13,249 nt of DNA from Gemmatimonadota bacterium (GCA_003220905.1 QHTS01000165.1:1-13249), one strand, 5' to 3'; counted from the first letter of the stretch, positions 1-7,463 are shown. The notes: generated from the sequence alone by a model not told the origin. A program made the numbers and translations.

Positions 1-2603
1 ATGAAGTCGCTGACGTGCGTGCCCGGGGACATCCCGAAGTCCTGATCGTCGGTGCCCGACTCGGGGATGAAACCGCCCATGGAGCAGCTATTGGCCGGCC
101 TGGTCAACAGCTTCTTGGCCGAGTAGGCGAACACGCGCGCGAACGCCAGCTCGATGTTGGTGCCGCCTTCGCCTACGAACGCGTGCGTGAAGTTCCCGGT
201 GTTCCGGACAAAGGTCTGGTCACCGAGGCCGAACGACGCGAAGTCGATCGTGACCGCTTTGCACGCCGTGAGCACCACCGCCCGCTGCCCCAGGGTCGGC
301 CGGATCATCTCGATGCGGAGCGTGTCCCCCGTGACGTTCTGGCCCAGCGCCCCGAGCTCCCAGAACAGGTGGCTGAACAGCTGGGTCGTATCCGTCGTGT
401 TGATCAACTTTTCCATCCGCAGCGTGGCCCGGCCGTTGAACGGCGACGAGCTGCTCTGCGTCGGGGTCGTCGAGTAAATCGCGTAGATCTGGCTCGGATC
501 GCAGTTCGGCGGCGCGCCGCCCACCCGGCACACGGTCCCGAGGTACTGGGGCCGATCGGAGACGTCGTGCACGGTGATCACGGCGCGGGTGAAGCCGCTC
601 ACGAGCTGAATCGAATATTTCTCGATGAGGAAGTTCGGCAGGGCCTGCCGCCAGAGCAGCCGGCGCGTGCTCGCATCCAGGATCGACAGCTCGGTGCCGC
701 CCGCGTCCGCCACGACCACCCGGTTGGGGTCGTACGTCCCCAGCGTGTCCACCGGCCAGAGCGCGATGCCCCACGGCACCGGCCCGGCGGTGATGATGCC
801 GCTCGGGTCGAAGGTGTTGGTCGCGAGGTTGTACACTTCGACCCGGCCCAGCGCGTCGTTGGTCAGGTACAGCTCGCGCCGGTTCGAGTTGTAGATCGCG
901 TCGGCAATGTGGCCGCCGAACGGCAGCGAATGCGTGGTCCCCGCCACCACGACGACGGTGTCCACGCCCCCGCTCGCCGCGCCGGCGCGCAGCGGCGCTC
1001 GGCGCGGCGCGCTTCCCGTGATGACGGTGCTCGTCTGCGAGTAGGCGCAGTTCCGGGCCGTCGCGAGGTCGCAGGCGTAACCTCGGATCACCACGCTCTT
1101 CGGCAACCCGCTGTCCGCCAGCGGCAGCGCGAGTGCGAACACCCGATCGACGGTGGTCAGGTTGGTCGCGGCCATGCTCGAGTCGAGCACGAACTTGAGC
1201 GCCACGACCCCCGTGAACGGGGGAACGGCGGCGAGCGCCGTGTCCACCCGGAAGAGCGCGATGCCCCACGGCACCGGCCCGGCGGTGATGATGCCGCTCG
1301 GGTCGAAGGTGTTGGTCGCGAGGTTGTACACTTCGACCCGGCCCAGCGCGTCGTTGGTCAGGTACAGCTCGCGCCGGTTCGAGTTGTAGATCGCGTCGGC
1401 AATGTGGCCGCCGAACGGCAGCGAATGCGTGGTCCCCGCCACCACGACGACGGTGTCCACACCCCCGCTTGCCGCCCCGGCGCGCAGCGGCGCTCGGCGC
1501 GGCGCGCTTCCCGTGATGACGGTGCTCGTCTGCGAGTAGGCGCAGTTCCGGGCCGTCGCGAGGTCGCAGGCGTAGCCTCGGATCACCACGCTTTTCGGCA
1601 ACCCGCTGTCCGCCAGCGGCAGCGCGAGTGCGAACACCCGATCGACGGTGGTCAGGTTGGTCGCGGCCATGCTCGAGTCGAGCACGAACTTGAGCGCCAC
1701 GACCCCCGTGAACGGGGGAACGGCGGCGAGCGCCGTGTCCACCCGGAACCCCATCACTTGGATCCCGCTCGGGTCGGTGGCGTGCACCGCGACGTTGTCG
1801 TTCACCTCCACGCGCGAGGAGATCGAGTGCGACACGGTCGGCGGCGTGAGGTCGTTCCCCGGCGTCTGTACCGTGACGGTGACGGTGTTCGAGAACGCCC
1901 GGCGTCCACCCGCGTCCACCGCGAACCCCGTCACGGTGAAAGACGTGAACCCGGGCTGAACCGTCAGTGTGTCCGAGTAGAACGTGTCCGGCGGTTGCCG
2001 CTGGGGCGGCGTGAACACGAGTGAGTCGGTGGGCGGCGTGGTCGCGTCCGTGACGGCGCTGCGCGAGACGACGATGAACCCGATACGCTCGATCCCGCCC
2101 AGCTGCTGGGCGTGGATCTCGATGGGGATGTTCTTGCCGGTCGAAGCGACCGCGGGGGCGGTGGGCGCGACCAGCGTGACGCTCAGCGCCTGCACGTTCG
2201 ACAAGAAGACCACGATCGTGTCTTCGGAGAAGTTGCCCGCGCCGTCGGTGGCGCGGCCGATGATCGTGATGAACCCGCCCGCGCCCGAGCCGGCCGGGAA
2301 CGTGACCCGCGTGCCCTGGGTGTAGCTCGTGACCGTCGTGTTGAAAATCGTATCGGTCTGGGCGAGGTAGCCGCCCGAATACGTGATGCGGATGTCCTTC
2401 AGCCCCAGGTTGTCCGTGGCGTTGACGCTGAAGGAGAGGCCGCTCGCGATCGCCTGCGTGTCCGCCGCGGCGCTGAGCACGATGCTGGGCGGGTTCACGT
2501 CCCGCTGAATGCCGCCCGGGTTCCGCGCCGTCTCGCACGCGCCCACGACGGCCGCGAGCACGACTATGGCACACCAAGCCCGAACCGGACGCATCTGCTG
2601 CAT
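1..2603 (-). CDS. Large lipoprotein with Ig-like and beta-propeller-like segments (partial, runs off left edge)
   Basis: The frame is open from ATG at 2603 to the window edge, at least 867 codons with no stop. The N-terminus (two Arg, a hydrophobic run, then VVGAC with Cys23) is a lipoprotein signal, so export and lipid anchoring are inferred. Residues about 38-130 and 138-245 look like bacterial Ig-like domains (ATDNLGL, ATDGAGNFSED). A third starts near 247 (DLTPPTVSHSISS). Segments with RRELYLTNDALGRVEVYNL resemble YncE/NHL-type propeller blades. Residues 286-450 and 451-615 are a near-perfect tandem duplication. The C-terminal part (616 on) has another blade-like stretch (NRVVVADAGG) and several Cys. 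An AGGAG lies 7 nt before the ATG. An alternative start is Met4. It begins 14 bp after pilQ, so it probably belongs to the pilM-Q transcript. I do not recognise a named family. A role in adhesion or as a pilus accessory is inference. Confidence 0.75.
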   Translation of the reverse strand, partial: MQQMRPVRAWCAIVVLAAVVGACETARNPGGIQRDVNPPSIVLSAAADTQAIASGLSFSVNATDNLGLKDIRITYSGGYLAQTDTIFNTTVTSYTQGTRVTFPAGSGAGGFITIIGRATDGAGNFSEDTIVVFLSNVQALSVTLVAPTAPAVASTGKNIPIEIHAQQLGGIERIGFIVVSRSAVTDATTPPTDSLVFTPPQRQPPDTFYSDTLTVQPGFTSFTVTGFAVDAGGRRAFSNTVTVTVQTPGNDLTPPTVSHSISSRVEVNDNVAVHATDPSGIQVMGFRVDTALAAVPPFTGVVALKFVLDSSMAATNLTTVDRVFALALPLADSGLPKSVVIRGYACDLATARNCAYSQTSTVITGSAPRRAPLRAGAASGGVDTVVVVAGTTHSLPFGGHIADAIYNSNRRELYLTNDALGRVEVYNLATNTFDPSGIITAGPVPWGIALFRVDTALAAVPPFTGVVALKFVLDSSMAATNLTTVDRVFALALPLADSGLPKSVVIRGYACDLATARNCAYSQTSTVITGSAPRRAPLRAGAASGGVDTVVVVAGTTHSLPFGGHIADAIYNSNRRELYLTNDALGRVEVYNLATNTFDPSGIITAGPVPWGIALWPVDTLGTYDPNRVVVADAGGTELSILDASTRRLLWRQALPNFLIEKYSIQLVSGFTRAVITVHDVSDRPQYLGTVCRVGGAPPNCDPSQIYAIYSTTPTQSSSSPFNGRATLRMEKLINTTDTTQLFSHLFWELGALGQNVTGDTLRIEMIRPTLGQRAVVLTACKAVTIDFASFGLGDQTFVRNTGNFTHAFVGEGGTNIELAFARVFAYSAKKLLTRPANSCSMGGFIPESGTDDQDFGMSPGTHVSDF
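758..1748. repeat. In-frame tandem duplication, two 495-bp units
   Basis: Units 758-1252 and 1253-1747 (plus one further shared base) are direct repeats with a period of 495 bp, or 165 codons, inside the lipoprotein gene. I count five differences: 966/1461, 975/1470, 981/1476, 1080/1575 and 1098/1593, about 99% identity. The outer boundaries share the 10-mer cgtgtccacc at 744-753 and 1734-1743, which also occurs at the middle junction (1239-1248). Twelve of the 15 bases at 744-758 and 1734-1748 match. This suggests duplication by short-homology recombination. Each unit covers the end of an Ig-like domain plus one propeller-like blade. Confidence 0.95.
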
Positions 2604-2610
2604 GAGAACG

Positions 2611-2615
2611 CTCCT
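2611..2615 (-). promoter_or_regulatory. Ribosome binding site of the lipoprotein gene
   Basis: AGGAG on the minus strand, 7 nt upstream of the ATG at 2603 and inside the 14-bp gap after the pilQ stop. It supports this start and indicates independent initiation within the same transcript. Confidence 0.7.
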
Positions 2616-2617
2616 GG

Positions 2618-4555
2618 TCACTTCCCGGTGCTGGGCGTCACCAGGTCGTCGATAATGTGCGGCGTGACGAGAATCAGCAGATCGCGCCGCGATTCCGACT
2701 CGGAGCTGAAGCCGAACAGCTTCCCGAGGATCGGCAAGTCTACAAGGAAGGGGATTCCGGACTTCGTCACCGTGACCTCCGTCACCGTGAGGCCGCCGAT
2801 GACCGCCGTTTCACCGTCGTTGACCAGGATCTGGTTGTCCGCCTGCTGCGTCTGGAACGTGAAGCCGATGTCCACCGACGAGGGCTTCACGTTGGAGCGC
2901 TCGGCGTGCACTTCCATCAGCACCTGCCGGTTCGCCGTCACGTGCGGCGTCACCTTCAGGTTGATGCCGGTCTGCTCGAAGCGCACGATGGCGCGCGGCG
3001 CGACGCCCGCGACGGCACCGGTGCCCACGTCGATCACGCGGATCGGTACGCGGTCGCCGACCAGAATCTCGGCCACCCGGTTGTCGAGCGTCGTGATCGT
3101 CGGCTCCGCCTGGACGTCCGCCAGGTCGACCCGCTGCAGCGCCTGCAGGAACGTCGTCAGATCGAAGTTCCCGATCGCCGTCGAAAAGATCAGGTTCAGC
3201 GCCGGGTTCACCACTTCCTGATCGGCGTTCCCGATGGCGGACAGCGAGTTCCCGCCCAGGTCCACGATTACATCGTTGGGTTCGAAGTTGCCCTGCGGCA
3301 CGAACGCGTCCGGCACGCCGTCACCGTTGGTGTCGACGGCCTTCGCGGTGCGCGGGTCCGGCCGCTGCACCAGCTTGTTGAAGAACTGCGTCTGGGAGCC
3401 GAGGTCGTATTTCACACCCAGCTCCTCGACGTCGGTGCGGTCGACGAAGATGATCTTCGCCTGGATCGACACCTGCGGCGTGCGGATGTCGAGCCCTTTG
3501 ACGAACTCCTCGACCCGGGTGATGCGGCTCGAGATCTCGGTGATCACCAGGGCGTTGCTGGTGGAATCGGCGACCACGGCGCCCCGCTTGGTGAGGATCG
3601 ACGCCACCGACGGGACCAGCGCCGAGGCCTTGGCGTAGTTCACCCGCACCAGCCGCGTCTCCACCGGCACCGTCGAGTCGGCGCGCGCCAGGTCGCGTTT
3701 GTCGATGACCTGGATGATGCCGCCGTCCAGCACGTTGGCGGCGAGCCCCTGCGATTCGAGCACCGCGTTGAACGCGAGGTCCCACGGCTGGTTCTTGATT
3801 TCGGCCGAGACCTGGCCCTTCACGTCCTTGGACACGATGATGGTCCGGCCGCTGAACGCCGAGAAGCCCGCCACCACCTCCCGCAGGTCCGCATTGTCCC
3901 ACGTCACCGTGATGCGCGCCGCCTGCGACTGCGCGCTCTCCTTCGCATGGGCCTCGAGGTACGCGTCGATCGTCAGCCCGTCGCCACTCTGCGCCGGCGT
4001 CGCGACCCGCGCCGCCTGGCCGCCGCGGGCGGCCTTTCCCGTTTGAACCCCGGGCTCGCGCCCGGGGTTAGTCGCTGACCCCGGACGCAAGTCCGGGGTG
4101 CCGAGCGGGCCGGCGGGCGTGACGTCCCGACTCGACCACGCCTCGAACGCCGTCCGCTCCGAGCCGATCTTCACCCGCACCTGACCCTCGCGACGCTCGA
4201 TCTGATAGTCCTTCAGCGCGTCGAGGTCGATCACGACCCGCACCACGCCGGGCCGGAACTGGGCGTACCGGATGTTCTTGATGCCGCCACGGTTGGCGCC
4301 GTCGTACAGCACCGCGGGGGCGACGAGTCGCGCGCCCTGCAGGTCCACGACCAGCCGGGCCGGATTGGCCAACGTGAAGTCCTGTATGTCGACGGCGCCG
4401 CGGAGATCGATCACGACCTCCACGCTGCCCGCCGCCGGGAGCACGCTGACGGCCCTGACCTCGCCGTCCCGCGCCACCGGTCCCCCCGTCACCCCCGGGC
4501 TTGCGCCCGGGGTCAGCACAAGCAGGAGCGGGACGAAAGCTGCGATGCACTTCAT
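2618..4555 (-). CDS. pilQ: PilQ, type IV pilus outer-membrane secretin
   Basis: 645 aa. PilQ forms the multimeric outer-membrane channel through which the pilus passes. In order: a signal peptide (MKCIAAFVPLLLVL...), an AMIN domain at about 30-125 (usually peptidoglycan binding), a variable linker at about 130-210, a secretin/STN N-domain at about 215-285, a NolW-type N-domain at about 300-360, and the secretin barrel domain at about 365-640. The barrel carries the family signature LPILGKLFGF and the C-terminal RRDLLILVTPHII. The start is the ATG at 4555: GGAGG lies 7 nt upstream and ATGA overlaps the pilP stop. The frame extends further upstream, but that would run through pilP. Three palindromic elements lie within the gene (signal-peptide region and linker). 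A DTNGDGVPD motif (408-416) interrupts the secretin domain. A single AMIN domain and 645 aa are within the normal range for PilQ. Confidence 0.97.
   Translation of the reverse strand: MKCIAAFVPLLLVLTPGASPGVTGGPVARDGEVRAVSVLPAAGSVEVVIDLRGAVDIQDFTLANPARLVVDLQGARLVAPAVLYDGANRGGIKNIRYAQFRPGVVRVVIDLDALKDYQIERREGQVRVKIGSERTAFEAWSSRDVTPAGPLGTPDLRPGSATNPGREPGVQTGKAARGGQAARVATPAQSGDGLTIDAYLEAHAKESAQSQAARITVTWDNADLREVVAGFSAFSGRTIIVSKDVKGQVSAEIKNQPWDLAFNAVLESQGLAANVLDGGIIQVIDKRDLARADSTVPVETRLVRVNYAKASALVPSVASILTKRGAVVADSTSNALVITEISSRITRVEEFVKGLDIRTPQVSIQAKIIFVDRTDVEELGVKYDLGSQTQFFNKLVQRPDPRTAKAVDTNGDGVPDAFVPQGNFEPNDVIVDLGGNSLSAIGNADQEVVNPALNLIFSTAIGNFDLTTFLQALQRVDLADVQAEPTITTLDNRVAEILVGDRVPIRVIDVGTGAVAGVAPRAIVRFEQTGINLKVTPHVTANRQVLMEVHAERSNVKPSSVDIGFTFQTQQADNQILVNDGETAVIGGLTVTEVTVTKSGIPFLVDLPILGKLFGFSSESESRRDLLILVTPHIIDDLVTPSTGK
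4047..4070. repeat. Palindromic element 1 in pilQ linker
   Basis: Perfect 10-bp arms aaccccgggc and gcccggggtt around the tetraloop tcgc. It lies in the low-complexity linker between the AMIN and N-domains and is translated within NPGREPGVQ. It is 8 bp from a second palindrome with the same CCCCGG...CCGGGG design. Confidence 0.85.
4079..4100. repeat. Palindromic element 2 in pilQ linker
   Basis: Perfect 9-bp arms accccggac and gtccggggt around the loop gcaa, translated as part of TPDLRPGS. It shares the CCCCGG(G/A)C-N4-G(C/T)CCGGGG core with the other two copies in this gene. Confidence 0.85.
4493..4512. repeat. Palindromic element 3 in pilQ signal-peptide region
   Basis: Perfect 8-bp arms ccccgggc and gcccgggg around the loop ttgc, encoding part of LTPGASPGVTG right after the hydrophobic core of the signal peptide. 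It has the same core sequence as elements 1 and 2 about 400 bp away. Confidence 0.8.
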
Positions 4556-5001
4556 GGCGTTACCTCCTGCTTGGCGAGCTGCAGGCTTTCCTGCCGCTCG
4601 AAGCCGAACTCCTGCACCGTAAACACGATTTCGCGCGGCCGGATCGTGGTGGCCTTGAGGCGCCCGATGATGTTGCCCGGCTTCACTCGATACACCTTGC
4701 TGTTGGTCACATCGCGCAGCACCGCGACGCTGCGCGCCGGATACCGCCCGTCGTAGTAGATGCCCACGAGCCGCAGGTCCGACAGGAGCGGCCGGATGTC
4801 GCCCGACCGGAGCAGCGACAGGAACGGGTCCCGCCCGCCGCCCTCGTATGAGAAGACCTCGCGCACCAGCACCGGGGCCATGACGCTGTCGCGCTTGGCG
4901 CTGTCGGGTTTCGCCGCCGCCGCGGGGTTGGGCTTCGCCTGGGCGGCGAGCGGACCTGCTGCGAGCAGCGCCACGACGCACGCCGCGAATCGCGCGCTCA
5001 C
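4552..5001 (-). CDS. pilP: PilP-like inner-membrane/periplasmic alignment protein
   Basis: 149 aa. PilP links the PilN/PilO inner-membrane pair to the secretin PilQ. Evidence is the position between pilO and pilQ, the small size, and the PilP core: an acidic/aromatic lead-in followed by GGGRDPF near residue 55, then beta-rich segments ending in EIVFTVQEFGFERQES. The N-terminus (MSARFAACVVALLAAGPLAAQA) is a signal sequence, probably cleaved after AQA. There is no clear lipobox Cys, although many PilP proteins are lipoproteins. The start is GTG at 5001, overlapping the pilO stop as GTGA. The stop overlaps the pilQ ATG as ATGA. The overlaps imply translational coupling. The region after the signal peptide is an Ala/Pro/Lys linker, as is usual before the folded PilP domain. 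Confidence 0.87.
   Translation of the reverse strand: MSARFAACVVALLAAGPLAAQAKPNPAAAAKPDSAKRDSVMAPVLVREVFSYEGGGRDPFLSLLRSGDIRPLLSDLRLVGIYYDGRYPARSVAVLRDVTNSKVYRVKPGNIIGRLKATTIRPREIVFTVQEFGFERQESLQLAKQEVTP
4563..4567 (-). promoter_or_regulatory. Ribosome binding site of pilQ
   Basis: GGAGG on the minus strand, 7 nt before the pilQ ATG and within the last codons of pilP. It decides the pilQ start against the longer upstream frame. Confidence 0.8.
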
Positions 5002-5624
5002 CGTCCGCCCCCCGCGCCCTTCTTGGCCGGCGCTGGGGGCGGCGCCGCCGCCTTCACGAACGTGCGGATCCCGAATTGCGCCTCGAGCAGCGCGCCCAGC
5101 GTGTCGCCCAGCAGCTTCTGCGCCTGCCCCGCGGCCGCCTTGAGGATCACGTCCTGCGGGACGATGATGCGCGGCAGGCTCGCGATGTCGGACAGGAACT
5201 CGCCCAGCTGGTCGTAGTGCCCGATGATCTCGAGCCGGTACCGGTACGTGTCGAACGGCGGCCCCGGCTCGACGGCCTGCGGCTCGATCCGGCCGATGGT
5301 CACGCCGCGCACTTTGGCCTTGGTCGAGATGTCGTCGATCAGCGCCGGGACTTCGTTCTTCTCGGGCACGAGGCGGCGCATCACCCCGAGCAGCGCCGTG
5401 TACTCCTCGACTTTGCGGCGCAGGTCCTCCACGGTGCCGCTCGCGAGATCCGCCTTCGCTTGCGCGATCACGGCCTCCATGCTGGCGATCTCGGTCTGCG
5501 TCGCCTCGATCTCCTGGCCCGTCGGCTTCGCCCAGTAGTTCCAGAAGGCGTAGCCCAGCCCGACCATGCCGATGGTGATGAGCAGCATCACCTGGCTCTG
5601 CCTGTCCTGCGGCAGCAAGGCCAT
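4998..5624 (-). CDS. pilO: PilO, type IV pilus inner-membrane alignment protein
   Basis: 208 aa. PilO pairs with PilN in the inner membrane, and together they bind PilP and the secretin. The sequence shows a short cytoplasmic N-terminus, one membrane segment at about residues 12-30 (VMLLITIGMVGLGYAFW), a predicted coiled coil at about 35-80 (IEATQTEIASMEAVIAQAK), and a ferredoxin-like fold with the usual PilO wording (PALIDDISTKAKVRGVTIG; FDTYRYRLEIIGHYDQLGEFLSDIASLPRI is split by the fold's strands). The tail is rich in Ala, Pro, Lys and Gly and may be disordered. The ATG lies 4 nt after the pilN stop with GAGG 7 nt upstream. The stop overlaps the GTG of pilP. Length and layout are typical. 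Confidence 0.93.
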   Translation of the reverse strand: MALLPQDRQSQVMLLITIGMVGLGYAFWNYWAKPTGQEIEATQTEIASMEAVIAQAKADLASGTVEDLRRKVEEYTALLGVMRRLVPEKNEVPALIDDISTKAKVRGVTIGRIEPQAVEPGPPFDTYRYRLEIIGHYDQLGEFLSDIASLPRIIVPQDVILKAAAGQAQKLLGDTLGALLEAQFGIRTFVKAAAPPPAPAKKGAGGGR

Positions 5625-5628
5625 GGCG

Positions 5629-6348
5629 CTACCTCGCCGACTGGGTCAGGGGGACGGTGCGGATGTACACCGAGTCCGCCACCCGGAAGCGCACGGCGAC
5701 GTTGAACGCGGTGACCGGGCGGTCGGCCTCGATGACCGTGGAGGTCGTCGCCGGCATCACGTCGGTGAGCCACGGCGACGCGGCGAGCTGGCGCAGGAAC
5801 GTGGTGAACGCCTGGATGTCCACCGTGCTGCCGGTGATCCAGATGCGGACCTGCGGCCTCCCCGCCGAGTCCGCGGTGCCCTGGCCGGCCGGCTGGGAAC
5901 CCGGTGCGCCGGGCGCGACATTGCCGCCCCCGGCCACCGAGATCCCGGTGAGCCAGGTGTAGGGCGGCAGCGCCTTGGTGATCTGGTCGAGCACGTGCGG
6001 CCAGACGTAGCGGTCCGCGTCGATGCCGCGGATGACGTTGATTTCCGTGACCAGCGAGTCGCGGATGCGCTCGGACTGCCGCTTCTGCGCGATCACCGCG
6101 TCGAAGCGGCGCTTCTCCGCCTGCACCTCGGTGCGCCGGTTCTGGGCCACCCGCAGCCGCGTGCTCTGCGTGATGAACCACAGCAGCCCGCCCCCGACCA
6201 CGATCAACGAGGTCGCGCTCGCCGCGAGCAGCCACGGGTTCTTGATGCTCGCAAGCAGACCCCGGAAGTCGGGCAGCGCGAGCTTGAAGCCCGCGCCGCC
6301 GGCGGCTGCCTTCCTCTTCTTCCCGGGAAGTAGGTTTATTTCGATCAT
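5629..6348 (-). CDS. pilN: PilN, type IV pilus inner-membrane protein that binds PilM
   Basis: 239 aa. It begins MIEINLLPGKK, the conserved INLLP peptide that PilN inserts into the groove of PilM. A single membrane segment follows at about residues 40-60 (WLLAASATSLIVVGGGLLWF), then a coiled coil at about 65-100 and a ferredoxin-like domain. An unusual Gly/Ala/Pro-rich stretch near 138-160 (GGGNVAPGAPGSQPAGQG) interrupts the domain between LTGISV and RIWITG and is likely a loop. The ATG overlaps the pilM stop as ATGA, with GAGG 8 nt upstream. The pilO start follows 4 nt after the stop. The function is inferred from these motifs and the pilMNOPQ order. Confidence 0.94.
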   Translation of the reverse strand: MIEINLLPGKKRKAAAGGAGFKLALPDFRGLLASIKNPWLLAASATSLIVVGGGLLWFITQSTRLRVAQNRRTEVQAEKRRFDAVIAQKRQSERIRDSLVTEINVIRGIDADRYVWPHVLDQITKALPPYTWLTGISVAGGGNVAPGAPGSQPAGQGTADSAGRPQVRIWITGSTVDIQAFTTFLRQLAASPWLTDVMPATTSTVIEADRPVTAFNVAVRFRVADSVYIRTVPLTQSAR

Positions 6349-7397
6349 GCGGCGCGCCTCAGCGCCAGGCCCACGGAGAGCATCAAGAGGGGGGCCATCT
6401 CATCCACCGCGACGGACTCGAAGACCGAGTCGCGCACCTTGAGCCGCTGCACCGGGCTCGCGAGCTCCACGGGCACCCGCAGCCGGTTCGACAACGTCTC
6501 GTTCAGACCCGGAACCCGCGCCCCGCCGCCGATCGTGTACACGCGCCCCAGCCCGCCCGCGGAGCGCGACGCCGTCGCGAGGAACGCCGCCGCCCGCTCC
6601 ACCCCCACCGCGATCTCCTCGCCCCGCGCGTCCACGTACTGCGCCAGGTCCGCGCTCTGGGCCTGGCCCTGGATGACCCGCTCCGAGTCCTCCGCCGAGA
6701 GCCCCTTCTCGCGCTGGAGGTCCTCCCGGAACCGCCGCGTCCCCACCGACAGATCCCGGGTCAGCACCGGAACCCCGTCCTCGAGGATGTTCACGTTGGT
6801 GATTTCGTGCCCGATGTTGACCAGCCCCACCACGCCTTGCATCGCGTCGGGGTGGTTCAGCTCGAAGGCGTTGTGGATCGCGAACGCGTCCACGTCGATG
6901 ATCGCCGGCTCGAGTCCCGCCTCCCCCAGGAGCGAGGTGCGGCTGTCCACCAGCTCCCGTTTGGCGGCGACGAGCAGCACGTTCATCTGCAGCCCCTCGG
7001 CGTCGGGATCGAGGATCTGGAAGTCGAGCTCCACGTTCGCCATGTCGAACGGAACGTGCTGCTCCGCCTCCCACCGAATCACCTCCCGGGCGTCCCCCTC
7101 CTTCATCCGGTCCATCTGGATCTTCTTGACGATCACGTCCCGGCCGCCGACCGCCGTCACCACCGACCGCTGCTTCACGCCGGCCGCGGAAAACAGCCCC
7201 CGGATCGCTTCCGACACGAGCCCGGGGTCCATGACCTCCCCCTCCACGATGGCATCGGCGGCGACCTCGGTCGTGGCGACCTTGACCAGCTCGGGCTCGC
7301 TGCCGGAATGGTCGATCACCGCCAGCTTGATGATGCCGGAACCGATATCCAGGCCCACGGAGGTTTTTTTGCCACCCAGCAACCCGAAGAGGGCCAT
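6345..7397 (-). CDS. pilM: PilM, actin-like ATPase-fold cytoplasmic pilus protein
   Basis: 350 aa, the normal PilM length. PilM has the FtsA/actin fold, binds nucleotide and the N-terminus of PilN, and connects the cytoplasmic motor side to the alignment complex. Visible motifs are GLDIGSGIIKLAVI (phosphate 1, about residues 15-28), GLVNIGHEITNVNIL (phosphate 2, about 191-205) and YTIGGGARVPGLNE (adenosine binding, near 290). SVFESVAVDEMAPLLMLSVGLALR at the C-terminus is also typical. The N-terminal MALFGLLGGKK matches many PilM proteins. It is the first gene of the pilMNOPQ set, preceded by its own strong promoter, and its start codon lies in a small palindrome. Its stop overlaps pilN. Confidence 0.96.
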   Translation of the reverse strand: MALFGLLGGKKTSVGLDIGSGIIKLAVIDHSGSEPELVKVATTEVAADAIVEGEVMDPGLVSEAIRGLFSAAGVKQRSVVTAVGGRDVIVKKIQMDRMKEGDAREVIRWEAEQHVPFDMANVELDFQILDPDAEGLQMNVLLVAAKRELVDSRTSLLGEAGLEPAIIDVDAFAIHNAFELNHPDAMQGVVGLVNIGHEITNVNILEDGVPVLTRDLSVGTRRFREDLQREKGLSAEDSERVIQGQAQSADLAQYVDARGEEIAVGVERAAAFLATASRSAGGLGRVYTIGGGARVPGLNETLSNRLRVPVELASPVQRLKVRDSVFESVAVDEMAPLLMLSVGLALRRAA

Positions 7398-7408
7398 AGG
7401 TGCCTATG
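7395..7408. repeat. Palindrome over the pilM start codon
   Basis: catagg-tg-cctatg: perfect 6-bp arms with a 2-bp spacer. In the mRNA, the AUG and the preceding AGG would lie in opposite arms. It could be an operator or a small hairpin that hides the start, or it could be chance. Confidence 0.5.
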
Positions 7409-7413
7409 GGTTA

Positions 7414-7463
7414 AGGACAAGACGGGGCGAGGGCAAACTACAGTAAGCCCCGCCCCTTATCCT
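7414..7463. repeat. Imperfect inverted repeat around the pilM promoter
   Basis: aggacaag-ac-ggggcg (7414-7429) faces cgccccttatcct (7451-7463). They pair over about 13 bases with one mismatch and a 2-nt bulge, and the -10 box lies between the arms. It could be an operator or a weak end signal for the pilX transcript. There is no T-tract. Confidence 0.35.

Noticed and set aside
758..1748. Assembly artefact as the full explanation of the duplicated block
   Set aside because: Five separate silent differences argue for two real units, although collapsed strain variation cannot be excluded without reads.
15..2024. Very long plus-strand open frame (669 codons), which also carries the duplication
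   Set aside because: The product is Arg/His/Pro-rich filler with no family motif and no ribosome site. All five differences between the duplicated units fall at silent third positions of the minus-strand lipoprotein frame, so that strand is the coding one.
220..2577. Long alternative minus-strand frame (785 codons)
   Set aside because: Arg/His/Gly-rich shadow frame without a signal or domain. The adjacent frame starting at 2603 has a ribosome site, lipobox and recognisable folds.
2657..4078. Plus-strand frame opposite pilQ (473 codons)
   Set aside because: Shadow of the secretin gene caused by high GC. Composition is His/Arg/Asp-rich with no motif.
4556..4981. Longer N-terminus for pilQ
   Set aside because: It would run through pilP out of frame. 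GGAGG, the ATGA overlap and a proper signal peptide all place the start at 4555.
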